Below, one piece after another: positions 26,597 through 35,745 of a DNA stretch of 64,000 nt (positions within the stretch are counted from its first letter, which is position 1; every line of letters begins with the position of its first letter). Under the pieces are notes generated by a model, which saw only the letters and a list, made by a program, of their open reading frames with translations, made no database searches and was not told where the DNA came from. The DNA lies in contig JAHITX010000063.1 in NCBI GenBank assembly GCA_018817425.1, positions 1 to 64,000 of the forward strand, given 5' to 3'. A program made the translations under genes and the position numbers. Source of the DNA: Pseudomonadota bacterium. GTDB taxonomy: Bacteria > Desulfobacterota > Desulfobacteria > Desulfobacterales > RPRI01.

Positions 26597-28591
26597 TCAG
26601 ATACTACAGGCTATATTAAATCCATCATGGATCGATGAATGCAGGTATCGGTGGCTGCTGCAATCGCCTATGAGTTCAACCCGCCCGTTGAAAGCGGATT
26701 TTTGAAGCTGTTCAAATAATTCGTCATTGGGCAGATTATAGCCTGCGTATACCACATGATCTGCATTTATAAGTTTTGCAGCTTGGCCAACAAAAGAGCC
26801 AACTTTTACAGCCCCATGTGCCGAGACATCAGCCAAATAACTGTGGGTATGCAAAGTAAATCGTCCAGAAGCATTGAGCCGACGCAATGCAGGGCGTGAT
26901 CGCCAGGATACTGCCATCTGCGGTGCCAAATCGCCGAAACGGGTAACATATTCTACTGAAACTTTATTTTGAAGCAAATATTCAGCCACACCCACAGCTT
27001 CATAATGACCTCTATCATCCACAAGCACCACAGTTTTACCGGAATCAATAACAGCGCGTTTTTCCAGAAGGTCGGGAACATTTACCAATAGCGGCGTCTT
27101 AAGGTTTTCCAGTACTACAACTGGTGCCCCTATTTGCCATACATCATCACGCGGCCTCGATCCGGTTGCCAGCAAAACAACATCGGGGTTTGCTGCCAGT
27201 ATGTCATCGAGATCTATATAGGTACCGGTATGAACGTTAACCCCCAGACTGTAAATCTGGTCTTGCAACCAATGACACACGTCGTAAAAGCCCCCCAGAT
27301 AAGGGATAGTCTTCACCAGTTTTAATGCACCGCCAAGAGTAGGAGTCGCCTCATACAGGTGTATCTGATGGCCTGCCAGGGCAGCCACTCGCGCGGCCTC
27401 CATACCCGCAGGGCCGCCGCCAACCACCAGCACCTTTTTAGGAGTACTCGTTTTTGGGATCGCTGTTTGAGGAAATTCCGACTCCCGCCCTACCTGGACA
27501 TTTACTGTGCATTGCAGAGGTTGTCCGGAAAAAATATTACCCACACACAATTGATTACAGCCAATACATGCCCGAACCGATTCTGCTCCCTGCTCTATAG
27601 TTTTTTTAACCAGGTATGGATCAGCAATGGTAGCACGGGTCATGCCTACCATGTCGGCTTCACCCTGAGAAATAACCTGCTCCGCTTCTTCCAAAGTGCG
27701 GAAACGGCCCGAGATAAAAGTTGTCAGTCCGGTTTTCTCCCGTACACCACTGTTCCAGTTCAGTTCCACTCCGGTTGGAGTATGGACGGCAGGAACCATA
27801 GCTTCCGGGTTGTGGTATCCACCCATAGACATATTAATATAGTCAACCAGTCCGTCAGCCTTGAGCATTTTAAGCACATCGACAATTTCGTCTATGATCA
27901 AACCGCCTTCAAGAGCTTCGGGACCTAGGCGCAGACCAACAATAAAGCTGTTCGATACCGATCTGCGTATGCCGGTCAGGATTTCGCGCAGGAACCTGGA
28001 TCGGTTTTCCAGACTGCCGCCATACTCATCTGTCCGTCGATTGCTCCATGGAGAAAGAAATTGCATAACCAGGTAACCGTGAGAACCGGCTATCTCACAA
28101 CCATGAAGGCCTCCTTTTTCACAGCGTACTGCCGCTGAAGTATAAGCATTCACCAGTTCACGGATTTCCTCATGATTGAATGCCCTTGTCGGCATTCCCG
28201 TGTACATGCCCGGCAATGCAGATGGTCCCTTTTTCACATCGCGCCAGTCTGCATAAATGCCACCACCATGCCAGATTTGTTGAATAATTCTCATGCCCGT
28301 CGGTTTGATCGCCTTCATCAACTTTTGGTAACCTGGAATAACATCGTCACTCCAGCATAATATTGTGCACGGAACGAAGTTTGAAGATTTATGCACAAAA
28401 CCGGGAGCCAAAACTTCCAACCCCACTCCGCCTTCAGCCCTAGCCATATGATAAGCAATGTACTGATCGCTGATAAGTCCATCGGTACCAGCAAAAAAGG
28501 TGGCATGAGCAGTACGAACAATACGGTTTTTAATGGTCAGCCCCCGAATTGTGAGAGGCGACAAAACGCGCTTATAATTTTCATGTACCAT
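26597..28591 (-). CDS. Old Yellow Enzyme-type NADH:flavin oxidoreductase, 2,4-dienoyl-CoA reductase-like
   Basis: The 664-residue protein joins an N-terminal FMN barrel (LSPLTIRGLTIKNRIVRTAH; EIAGSHGYLVMQFLSPWSNRRTDEYGG split over about 165-195) to a C-terminal FAD/NADPH module (VLVVGGGPAGMEAARVAAL). Between them is the [4Fe-4S] motif CIGCNQLCVG....LQC. This is the FadH/BaiCD/trimethylamine dehydrogenase architecture. It probably reduces a conjugated double bond of a CoA thioester or ring ketone. The ribosome site is AAGGAG. Confidence 0.9.
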   Translation of the reverse strand: MVHENYKRVLSPLTIRGLTIKNRIVRTAHATFFAGTDGLISDQYIAYHMARAEGGVGLEVLAPGFVHKSSNFVPCTILCWSDDVIPGYQKLMKAIKPTGMRIIQQIWHGGGIYADWRDVKKGPSALPGMYTGMPTRAFNHEEIRELVNAYTSAAVRCEKGGLHGCEIAGSHGYLVMQFLSPWSNRRTDEYGGSLENRSRFLREILTGIRRSVSNSFIVGLRLGPEALEGGLIIDEIVDVLKMLKADGLVDYINMSMGGYHNPEAMVPAVHTPTGVELNWNSGVREKTGLTTFISGRFRTLEEAEQVISQGEADMVGMTRATIADPYLVKKTIEQGAESVRACIGCNQLCVGNIFSGQPLQCTVNVQVGRESEFPQTAIPKTSTPKKVLVVGGGPAGMEAARVAALAGHQIHLYEATPTLGGALKLVKTIPYLGGFYDVCHWLQDQIYSLGVNVHTGTYIDLDDILAANPDVVLLATGSRPRDDVWQIGAPVVVLENLKTPLLVNVPDLLEKRAVIDSGKTVVLVDDRGHYEAVGVAEYLLQNKVSVEYVTRFGDLAPQMAVSWRSRPALRRLNASGRFTLHTHSYLADVSAHGAVKVGSFVGQAAKLINADHVVYAGYNLPNDELFEQLQKSAFNGRVELIGDCSSHRYLHSSIHDGFNIACSI

Positions 28592-28630
28592 CTATTTACT
28601 CCTTCCATCTTTTGATTATCTTCTTAAGAC

Positions 28631-29077
28631 TTATGCTTGAAGCCTCTCTATCTCTTTCGAAATATTTTCTGCCATCTCAACGGTTACAGGCTTGAGCATT
28701 GGTTTTAACATCACATTAACAAGCGGTCCTATCATCCCACCTGCATTAAGAGTAAGCTTGAAATTTAGTTCAGTATTATTATCCGGAATGGGTAAAGCTA
28801 AGAACCTGCCTTCTCCGGTTAAACGTTCATTTATTCCCTCAAGTATAAACTTTACTTTTTCCGGTTCAGACCACTCCGTTATAAACACTTTGAAGTGCAC
28901 CACCCGGCACAAAACACCTACATCTCCTTTCAGCGTCCATACAGATTCTTTTTCGTTAAGCTCTTCGTGCTTCTGGTAACCTTTCAAATATTTTGCCCAA
29001 TTATTCATCACACAAATAAAATCCCATACCGATTTCAATGGCGCCTTCACAAACGCTTTATGTTCAACCCAAGGCAT
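28631..29077 (-). CDS. SRPBCC (START/polyketide cyclase-like) family protein
   Basis: A 148-residue protein with the SRPBCC pattern: FVKAPLKSVWDFICVMNNWAKYL near the N-terminus, alternating strands, and a long C-terminal helix. The fold binds hydrophobic ligands such as sterols, polyketides or aromatics. In this operon it may bind a hydrophobic substrate or help a cyclisation or isomerisation. Confidence 0.8.
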   Translation of the reverse strand: MPWVEHKAFVKAPLKSVWDFICVMNNWAKYLKGYQKHEELNEKESVWTLKGDVGVLCRVVHFKVFITEWSEPEKVKFILEGINERLTGEGRFLALPIPDNNTELNFKLTLNAGGMIGPLVNVMLKPMLKPVTVEMAENISKEIERLQA

Positions 29078-29092
29078 ACAATAACCTCCTGT

Positions 29093-30724
29093 TCATTTTG
29101 TCATATGCTTTGCGGCGATGTAACCGAAAGTCATGCTCTGTGCAAGAGTCTGACCGCTTGTCATTCCACGACCTAATGCCAGATGTGCTGCCGTGTTCGG
29201 TACAGCGTACAAACCCTGGATCGGCTCTCCGCGAACATTTATAACTTGAGCGTTAGCGTTAGTGACAAGACCACTTTTGGTGCCCAACACAGATCGAATT
29301 GCCTTAAACCCATAGAAAGGTGGTTTTTCAATTGTTCCAAGCGAAGGATTCGGCTTATGGAAAGGGTCCCCCCAAAATCGAGCATAGGCAGAATCCCCCC
29401 GATGAAATTCCGGGTCTTTTCCTTTTCTGGCATAAGAGTTGAAATTATTCACTGTTTCATCAAGTGTATCAGGATTAATTGCCAGTTTCAGCGCAAGCTC
29501 CCTAAGACTCGATGAACAGTTCATCCACTCCGGGGCATTGTCATCAGGCATAACAGAGCCAAAGACATACTTTGTTTTGTGGTTATGATCGTAGATCAGG
29601 TAGCAGGGCAAGTTAGGATAGATCTGCTTTGAACCATCAAACCTTACCATATCCTCCTCAGCGGTTTTGTACATACCTTCATTCGTGAACCGCTTACCTT
29701 GTTGGTTAACCATAATCATGCCCGGGCGAGCCGGCTCTTCAACAAAAATACGGTAAAGAGTTTTGCCTTCATGTGTCTCACCGGGAATGGCAAGACAGGT
29801 TCCTGCTGATTCATCCAGATGTGCCCAAGCCGCTCCTGCCTCCAAAGCCATAATATGGCCGTCACCGCAGTTTGAGGGTGGAGTTGAAGCTTCGAGTGTC
29901 GGTGAACAATTAAGGCGTCTCAAATTCTCATTCCACTCGTAACCCCCGCATGCCAATATAATACCAAGCCGCCCTTGAATAAATACTGTTCGGCCCTCCT
30001 GTTCCGCTTTGATCCCGACAATCCGGTTGGTATCATCCCGGACAAGTTCAATGCCCCTCGTCTGCAACATTATATTTACTTCTCGATCAAGACATGCTTT
30101 CATAAGATGTCCTATCAAAGAAGAACCAAAGCCGACGATGCCATCTTCCATTCGTTTTGCAAGGAGCCCCCAATCCCAATTGCTTATCTTGCAATAACCA
30201 CCCCATTTAATCAGTTCGGGAATATTACTGGGTATCGGAAGATGGGGCGAAAGTCGTAATTTATTTTGCCAATCTCCCAAACGCTTGCTGTCAAAGATTT
30301 TGGGTTGGAGGGCTCTGCCTTCAGTGGTACCGCCCGGATGCTCAGGATAATAGTCAGGGCAAGGGCGAATTACTTCCATTTCCATGCCTGCCTTCTCTTC
30401 AATATACTCCAGCATCTCCGGCGCGGTATCGATAAAAGCCACCGTAAGATCCTCGACATGATGTCCACCGCCCGTGTGGCGTATATAAGTCAAAGCATTT
30501 TCTCTTGAATCTTTAATGCCAAGTTTTAACATATGTGGATTGTTGGCAATCCACAGCATGCCTCCGGAATATGCGGTTCCACCGCCTATTTTATCGGTAG
30601 TTTCCAGCAAAAACACTTCTGCCCCACATTCCCGGCCAACAATGGCTGAAGTTAAGGCCCCACTTCCCGAACCCACAACGATAATGTCGGTTTTCACATC
30701 CCAAGAATCTTTTGTATTCAGCAT
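29093..30724 (-). CDS. FAD-binding dehydrogenase, 3-ketosteroid-dehydrogenase/fumarate-reductase family
   Basis: The 543-residue flavoprotein has VVGSGSGALTSAIVGRECG (about 17-35), GGGTAYSGGMLWIANN, and the C-terminal GLYAVPNTAAHLALGRGMTSGQTLAQS. This is the pattern of the fumarate reductase flavoprotein superfamily that includes 3-oxosteroid 1-dehydrogenase (KstD). No signal peptide. It likely introduces or removes a ring double bond alpha-beta to a carbonyl. Placed second in the operon. Confidence 0.82.
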   Translation of the reverse strand: MLNTKDSWDVKTDIIVVGSGSGALTSAIVGRECGAEVFLLETTDKIGGGTAYSGGMLWIANNPHMLKLGIKDSRENALTYIRHTGGGHHVEDLTVAFIDTAPEMLEYIEEKAGMEMEVIRPCPDYYPEHPGGTTEGRALQPKIFDSKRLGDWQNKLRLSPHLPIPSNIPELIKWGGYCKISNWDWGLLAKRMEDGIVGFGSSLIGHLMKACLDREVNIMLQTRGIELVRDDTNRIVGIKAEQEGRTVFIQGRLGIILACGGYEWNENLRRLNCSPTLEASTPPSNCGDGHIMALEAGAAWAHLDESAGTCLAIPGETHEGKTLYRIFVEEPARPGMIMVNQQGKRFTNEGMYKTAEEDMVRFDGSKQIYPNLPCYLIYDHNHKTKYVFGSVMPDDNAPEWMNCSSSLRELALKLAINPDTLDETVNNFNSYARKGKDPEFHRGDSAYARFWGDPFHKPNPSLGTIEKPPFYGFKAIRSVLGTKSGLVTNANAQVINVRGEPIQGLYAVPNTAAHLALGRGMTSGQTLAQSMTFGYIAAKHMTK

Positions 30725-30824
30725 AAATTTTCCTTTCTTATCATCTCATTTAATAGTTCATGCTTACATTGAAATTCTGCTTTGAGTTTTTACTACAAGT
30801 GCAAACATTATGTTTGCTCAGACA

Positions 30825-32147
30825 CTACTTAGACAGCAGCAAGAAATTACTTACGCTAAAAAAACTGGGGTCCAGTTTTGAAGCTGGCATATATAAAAAA
30901 ACTTCAGGATCGGGAGCACGGGATGATATTGTAGCATGACGGATTTTTTCATCTACAAAGAGCACAGAATCATAATCCCCTGTATTATTTTTACCGGTCG
31001 GAGCCTCACTATAATGCACGAAAAAAGTTACCCAGGTACGAAATTCACCGGATTTTTCATATATCTCCTTATACCAGATAGTATAAGTCTCCTGATCAAT
31101 ATAATTTACGTGCAATCCCCAGTTATAATACGGATCTTTAGGCATTTGCTCCACGACCCACACCTTTCTGGGAACATAGGTTACAACACCCGGCGCAGGC
31201 GCCCAGGCAGCGCCTTTAAATCCCGGTACTTCATAATTTAATTTGAAAAACCAGCCTGTGAAAGGATATTTCATAGTAAGTCTTCCATCAGGTAATTCTT
31301 CCGCAGGAATCATTTCAGTGCTTGTAAACGAAACAAGTATTGTCTTCTCTCCCACACACTTCCATTTCATGGAACGGTCTTTGCCACTCCACCCGTAACT
31401 AACATCCAGCCAAGCATCAGAACCCATATATGGATCCGACCTTGCCGTCGAGGGTGTCTGTCGAATCCTCCGAATGGCAGGGACATAGGCATAATTGGTA
31501 TCGTTCCTCGCATCCATAAAGATGTATGCCAGTGTGTTAGTTCCTTTCATACTCATCGGCACCAAAGCATTTAGAAGTTCATACCATTTAACATGATCAG
31601 TATTCCTGGTTATTTCCTGACCCGGCGGTCTGCCTGTTGCATAAAGACGGTAATCATAACCACCAACATAACGTTCCTCTCCTGATGTAGTTATCCACCT
31701 TGTATGCTGAAGTACGCGCGTACCCATAAAACGAAATAACTGATAATCAAAGTTCGATATAATTCTACTTCCGGCCTTGGGATCTATTTGATCAATTTTG
31801 GGAAAAGGATACCCGTAGATATTGTATAGTGGAATCTTCCCCGTATTCTTTTCAACTAAATCACCATCGGGACTTATGTCGAATTTCCCGGCATTCTTCA
31901 TGCCTGCAGCAATAAAACTGTCCTGATGCTTGTATTTAAAGTTTATAGCCCCCGGCGTAATAATAAAATCGCCCCTTTCAACAGCACGGTACATAGCCGG
32001 AATTAGAAGATCTTTGTACTGAGCACAGTTGGTCTTGTCGATCACTTTCGGTAGATACACAGCCTGAACTGTAGCTCCACAAAAAAACAGAACAAGCAAG
32101 GAACACAGTGAGCCCCCTATATACTTTAATATTCTATTTCTTTTCAT
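30825..32147 (-). CDS. Exported DUF1329 protein
   Basis: A protein of 440 residues with an N-terminal signal peptide (ends about TVQA). It matches DUF1329 (outer-membrane lipoprotein-sorting-like beta proteins), with RRIRQTPSTARSDPYMGSD and VWVVEQMPKDPYYNWGLHV. DUF1329 genes often accompany uptake or degradation of hydrophobic compounds (steroids, terpenes, alkanes). It is the first gene of the nine-gene operon. Start is ATG 32147 or GTG 32153, both served by AAGGAGGAAAAGG; a TTG at 32177 lies upstream of that site. Confidence 0.82.
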   Translation of the reverse strand: MKRNRILKYIGGSLCSLLVLFFCGATVQAVYLPKVIDKTNCAQYKDLLIPAMYRAVERGDFIITPGAINFKYKHQDSFIAAGMKNAGKFDISPDGDLVEKNTGKIPLYNIYGYPFPKIDQIDPKAGSRIISNFDYQLFRFMGTRVLQHTRWITTSGEERYVGGYDYRLYATGRPPGQEITRNTDHVKWYELLNALVPMSMKGTNTLAYIFMDARNDTNYAYVPAIRRIRQTPSTARSDPYMGSDAWLDVSYGWSGKDRSMKWKCVGEKTILVSFTSTEMIPAEELPDGRLTMKYPFTGWFFKLNYEVPGFKGAAWAPAPGVVTYVPRKVWVVEQMPKDPYYNWGLHVNYIDQETYTIWYKEIYEKSGEFRTWVTFFVHYSEAPTGKNNTGDYDSVLFVDEKIRHATISSRAPDPEVFLYMPASKLDPSFFSVSNFLLLSK

Positions 32148-32203
32148 TTTCACCTTTTCCTCCTTCTCCCTTTTCAATTGTTATAATTAACTTTCTCTTG
32201 GGA

Positions 32204-32283
32204 ACTAAACAGCCCTTTTGAGGATCGCATTAACTTATAAGCGCTGTCAGGCAAGACATGAAGCAACAAAAGGGCTGTTTAGT
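32204..32283. repeat. 80-bp inverted repeat in the leader of the degradative operon
   Basis: Perfect 17-bp arms (ACTAAACAGCCCTTTTG at 32204-32220; complement at 32267-32283) flank a 46-bp centre. It begins 56 bases upstream of the DUF1329 start, in the divergent region facing the XRE regulator. It could be an operator, a leader RNA stem, or a small insertion with terminal inverted repeats. Confidence 0.85.
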
Positions 32284-32680
32284 GCCCGAGAGCGTCTCTA
32301 ACACGACTTTAGCTGATAATTGTAGAAATTTTCCACATATCCCCGGATGTAAAAGCAAGAAGGGAGATAGCGTTTTCAACCGTTATATTACTGGACGTTG
32401 CAAACACTTTCGGGTCAGTCGGCGCAGGGATATATTCCGGAACGTCTATTGTACCAAACTGATACCAACCTTACCTTATGGCAGAAGTATAATAGGAACT
32501 TGCTCTAAAGCACTTTAAGCATTCTTCCTGCATAACAAATCTCATATTTTTCTAAATAAGAAGACATGGCAGGCATTATTGTTTTCCTGTTACCTTTATT
32601 GAACCGATCTTGAGATGGAAAAAAATATTATTAATTTGTTCTCCATATGCTCCTTTCCATACTTCTCGTTTATTGGATTC
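32284..32680. other. Divergent intergenic region without recognisable genes
   Basis: About 400 bases between the inverted repeat and the regulator promoter. A plus-strand frame (32258-32518) begins inside the inverted repeat and shows no protein-like features. The minus-strand promoter of the operon should lie here but no convincing -35/-10 pair was picked out. Confidence 0.5.
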
Positions 32681-32709
32681 TTGACAATAAAATATCAGCA
32701 AATTATAAT
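32681..32709 (+). promoter_or_regulatory. Consensus sigma-70 promoter of the XRE regulator
   Basis: TTGACA (32681-32686), a 17-bp spacer and TATAAT (32704-32709) form a perfect consensus promoter. The predicted transcript start near 32716 favours translation from ATG 32756 over the TTG at 32723. Confidence 0.85.
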
Positions 32710-32755
32710 ATATAAAAATTAATTGATTATTGTTGACCTGCTAAATACTATTATT

Positions 32756-34444
32756 ATGAATTATCGTATATTGCCAAAGGTTCCTGATGAATTAAACCTG
32801 CGAGCTTGTAGTTGGCGAGATTATAGATACTTCATGGAGCAGAGACAAGGAACAATGTTTTCCCCCAATAATATCGTCCTTTATAAATCACTCGGTTTTC
32901 TGCTGAAGGATTATCGAAAATGGCAAAAACTAAGTCAGGAAATCCTTTCAGAATCGATAGGAGTGAGTGTTCGTGAATTGCGGAATTGGGAAGCAGGTCG
33001 CCGCCGCGCAGGTATTGAAAATCTTCACGATATTTCAGAAGTTACCGGCATCCCGATGCAGGTTTGCCTAGCTCTCAATGCAGATCAGCCCATTTGGTAT
33101 TCACTGCGAAAAAGGCTATTCATGTATTCTTCGTTAGAAGAAGCGCAATTTTATTCCTTCGATTTACTCGAATACAGCGAAAAATCCGAAGACAATACCC
33201 TGCTGAAGAAAGTTGCTATTACAAAAAACAAGCACATTGACCTGATTCTTTCATGTCACAAGGATCTTTACGATCCCAAAAGGCCTTTGCAACGAGATGT
33301 GTTTAAGGCCGCTAGTTTTATTCTTCCTGATTTGAATTACATTTTAACAGATTACTGGAACCATTATATAGCCCATGAAGTATGTTTGCCCATAACATTG
33401 GATGCATATAACAAGCTTAAGAAACAAGATAACATTGAAAATTACCTAAAAAGTGAAATGATCAGTGATATTATCGCTCAGGGTGAAGGGGTTTTTTTCT
33501 ATTATTCTTCATTCGCTAGCAACATTAGCGCCTCTTTCTGGGTAATCATGGATGCTATGCGAGCCCTCTCCAAAATAAAACAAAAAGAACGATACCTGCT
33601 TGCCAGCCATACGGTCATAAAAGAATCGGCTATAATCCAGAATAATTTGGGCATGAGCTTAGGAAGGGACTATAGGCATTTGCAAAACGAACTTTGTCCT
33701 GCAATCTATGAAATGGGATTGGATTTTCATCCGAAAATAAATGTGCCTGACAGATGGGATGTTGAGAAGATTGCAGCGGAAGGTCATGCAATGAATGTAG
33801 CAAGAAGAACCAAACAATTATGGTCACCAGCAAATCCCAGTAATAAACAAAAAAATATTATCCATTCCTTTAAGGAACATTCTCCAAATAAAATTGATCA
33901 GCACGCTGTATTAACTGTTGATAAAAATGCTGTATTAACTGTTGACGCTTCCTCTTCAAATAGTAAAAAACGAAACTGCCAAAAAAAATTAAAACCGCAA
34001 CTGCCTAAACATAAGATTGGAATTAACGTATGCCCTAACACAAAATGCGCACTATATGCTAAATCAGATAAAGCGAATATTATTTCCAATGGTACATTCC
34101 GATTAAAAGATGGAACCAACTTACGCCGATATATTTGCAAAGAATGCGGCAAATCATTTTGCAGTAAAACATCGGGCATCTTTTATGGATTAAGGTCTCC
34201 CGATGAAAAAATTTTGAACGCTCTCAAACTTTTAATTAAAGGAATGTCCTTACGAGGCGTGGCAAAAACTATTGGGGTTGAGTTCCGCACCGTAAGTTTA
34301 TGGCTCAAAGTTGCTTCCAAACAAAATAAAAAAATAAACACCATACTCATAAAAGAACCGGATGTCTCTCAGGATGAACTGGATGCTTTTTGGGCTTTTT
34401 ACGAAAAGCAACTCTCTTTGGCGAAGAGCAAAGTCTTTGAATAG
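32756..34444 (+). CDS. XRE-family regulator with C-terminal IS1-type zinc ribbon/HTH
   Basis: A protein of 562 residues. An XRE helix-turn-helix lies near residues 45-100 (KLSQEILSESIGVSVRELRNWE). The middle (about 110-370) is helical and unrecognised. A Lys/Ser-rich linker contains a short tandem duplication (AVLTVDKNAVLTVD). The last about 140 residues look like the start of an IS1-type transposase: zinc ribbon (CPNTKC...YICKECGKSFCSK), HTH (MSLRGVAKTIGVEFRTVSLWL) and SQDELDAFWAFYEKQ, which resembles the first catalytic-Asp region, then it stops. It probably controls the divergent degradative operon. Either the transposase DNA-binding half was captured as a second DNA-reading domain or it is an IS scar. 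Confidence 0.7.
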   Translation: MNYRILPKVPDELNLRACSWRDYRYFMEQRQGTMFSPNNIVLYKSLGFLLKDYRKWQKLSQEILSESIGVSVRELRNWEAGRRRAGIENLHDISEVTGIPMQVCLALNADQPIWYSLRKRLFMYSSLEEAQFYSFDLLEYSEKSEDNTLLKKVAITKNKHIDLILSCHKDLYDPKRPLQRDVFKAASFILPDLNYILTDYWNHYIAHEVCLPITLDAYNKLKKQDNIENYLKSEMISDIIAQGEGVFFYYSSFASNISASFWVIMDAMRALSKIKQKERYLLASHTVIKESAIIQNNLGMSLGRDYRHLQNELCPAIYEMGLDFHPKINVPDRWDVEKIAAEGHAMNVARRTKQLWSPANPSNKQKNIIHSFKEHSPNKIDQHAVLTVDKNAVLTVDASSSNSKKRNCQKKLKPQLPKHKIGINVCPNTKCALYAKSDKANIISNGTFRLKDGTNLRRYICKECGKSFCSKTSGIFYGLRSPDEKILNALKLLIKGMSLRGVAKTIGVEFRTVSLWLKVASKQNKKINTILIKEPDVSQDELDAFWAFYEKQLSLAKSKVFE

Positions 34445-34454
34445 CAGAGAGGGA

Positions 34455-34535
34455 ACAAAGCAATTAACAGCACCAACAATATTATCTTCCATGCTTGCCG
34501 CATCATTAGCTACTCTTCAGCCGCTTGCAGCGGGA
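34455..34535 (+). pseudogene. Remnant of a TraB-like gene
   Basis: A short stretch translates as APTILSSMLAASLATLQPL, closely matching the membrane segment LTILSSMLAAPLTTLHPL of the intact TraB gene at 21843-23009 (about 80% identity over 60 bases). Nothing else of the gene remains. It sits directly after the regulator, that is, at the far edge of the degradative block whose other edge abuts the intact traB. Confidence 0.6.
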
Positions 34536-34544
34536 CTAACAAGC

Positions 34545-34600
34545 GGTGGGAAAGAGAAAACTCTTTCCCACCAAGCAAAAAGACGCTTTTTATTTTTGAA
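34545..34600 (+). terminator. Hairpin terminator after the regulator
   Basis: A perfect 12-bp stem (GGTGGGAAAGAG, AAAA loop, complement; 34545-34572) is followed by a second small stem AAAAAG-ACG-CTTTTT that runs into ATTTTT. It lies between the plus-strand regulator and the convergent GlcG-like gene. Confidence 0.75.
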
Positions 34601-34647
34601 ATAAACCAACTAATATATTGATGTTCCCGATATCTATTTTCTGCGGC

Positions 34648-35397
34648 TTACTTTTTCGATTGAACAGGGCGTGTTTTTGGCAAACCTTTGGCTATTTCTA
34701 CTGCTTCAGGTGAGCATGCAGGATGCCCCCATCCGCCTGAACTAACACCATCAGTAATATCATAAACTATATTATCATCCTTATTTGGGCTCACACCAGC
34801 AGGCACATAGTCTAATTCGAGATTATGCCTGACTTTCCATGCAATGTTATGATCAGCGCATGAACTATCGCCACTAACCCCGATTGCTCCTATAAGCTTT
34901 CCATCTTTATTATACAGAGCCAAACCGCCGCCAAAAACGTTAACTCCTCCGATTTTCTTGCCAACCATAGGATCTTTTTTTGTACCGATTTCATCCGATG
35001 CCCCGCCATATGCTACTTTAGTATCAACCGGATTACTATGCTGTAAGCCATACAAACTGCCACCAGGCTGAACGGCAGTAAAAAGGTTTGCTGTAGATAA
35101 TGATAAGCCAGGAAGGCTGAATCCATTTGCAGTATTTGCTTTTTGTGCTGAAATGGCACGGCTTCCCGGCCACTGGTCGCCTCTGTCATTACCGGAGAAC
35201 ACAACTGCTTTTACGACACCATCCCTGTCAACTATCGTTGCCCACATATTTAAACTAAACCCGCCGTTTTGTTCTTTTACAACATCTTTAAGAACTTTTT
35301 GAAGTTTGGAATATTTTGGTAATTCACCAGCATAACCGGTTGATACCAAAAAAATAAACGCTACCACAACAAAACTCGCAATTGTCTTTAACCGCAT
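34648..35397 (-). CDS. Exported GlcG/HbpS-family (heme-binding-like) protein
   Basis: A 249-residue protein with a Sec signal peptide (ends GYAG). The mature part matches the GlcG/DUF336 family, with DRDGVVKAVVFSGNDRGDQWPGSR..SAQKA, GGVNVFGGGLALYNKDGKLIGAIGVSGDSSC and DHNIAW. HbpS relatives bind heme in the extracellular space. The ribosome site is AAAGGAG, 9 bases before ATG. It is transcribed alone, convergent to the regulator. Confidence 0.85.
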   Translation of the reverse strand: MRLKTIASFVVVAFIFLVSTGYAGELPKYSKLQKVLKDVVKEQNGGFSLNMWATIVDRDGVVKAVVFSGNDRGDQWPGSRAISAQKANTANGFSLPGLSLSTANLFTAVQPGGSLYGLQHSNPVDTKVAYGGASDEIGTKKDPMVGKKIGGVNVFGGGLALYNKDGKLIGAIGVSGDSSCADHNIAWKVRHNLELDYVPAGVSPNKDDNIVYDITDGVSSGGWGHPACSPEAVEIAKGLPKTRPVQSKK

Positions 35398-35581
35398 GAA
35401 TCATTTCTCCTTTTAATTTATTAATATATTTAATATCAAACCCTATCTGTTTATATTTTTTATAGAATCACATTATTTTATTAACATTTTCTTATGCTAT
35501 AATCTTCATCACCTCCTTTACTCCTTTATGCCGCTATAACCGCATTCTACTTCTTTTGTCAATATCTGCGTGAAAGCATCT

Positions 35582-35745
35582 CAGGGTAACCGCATTTAGA
35601 AATCAACCTGCCAGGACTTTCATAAGATAATCATTATCCCAACCAGCCCTATGTCGTTTTGATTTTATGCTCTTTTTCGGTGTTGCTTCTTTTTTAATCA
35701 TATTCAAGGCAATATGTCTGAGCACAGCAAAGTTTTCCGGTTTTA
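35582..35745 (-). pseudogene. ISAs1-family transposase C-terminal remnant with IS end
   Basis: The minus strand encodes the last about 46 residues of an ISAs1-type transposase: PENFAVLRHIALNMIKKE, then KRHRAGWDNDYLMKVLAG and a stop at 35603-35605. Twenty bases beyond the stop is the presumed IS end CAGGGTAACCGCATTTA (35582-35598, plus-strand reading). The rest of the element is gone. The same end sequence bounds the MITE at 39749-39867. Confidence 0.78.

Noticed and set aside
32258-32518. 86-codon plus-strand frame upstream of the regulator
   Set aside because: Starts inside the inverted repeat, has no ribosome site and a non-protein-like composition.
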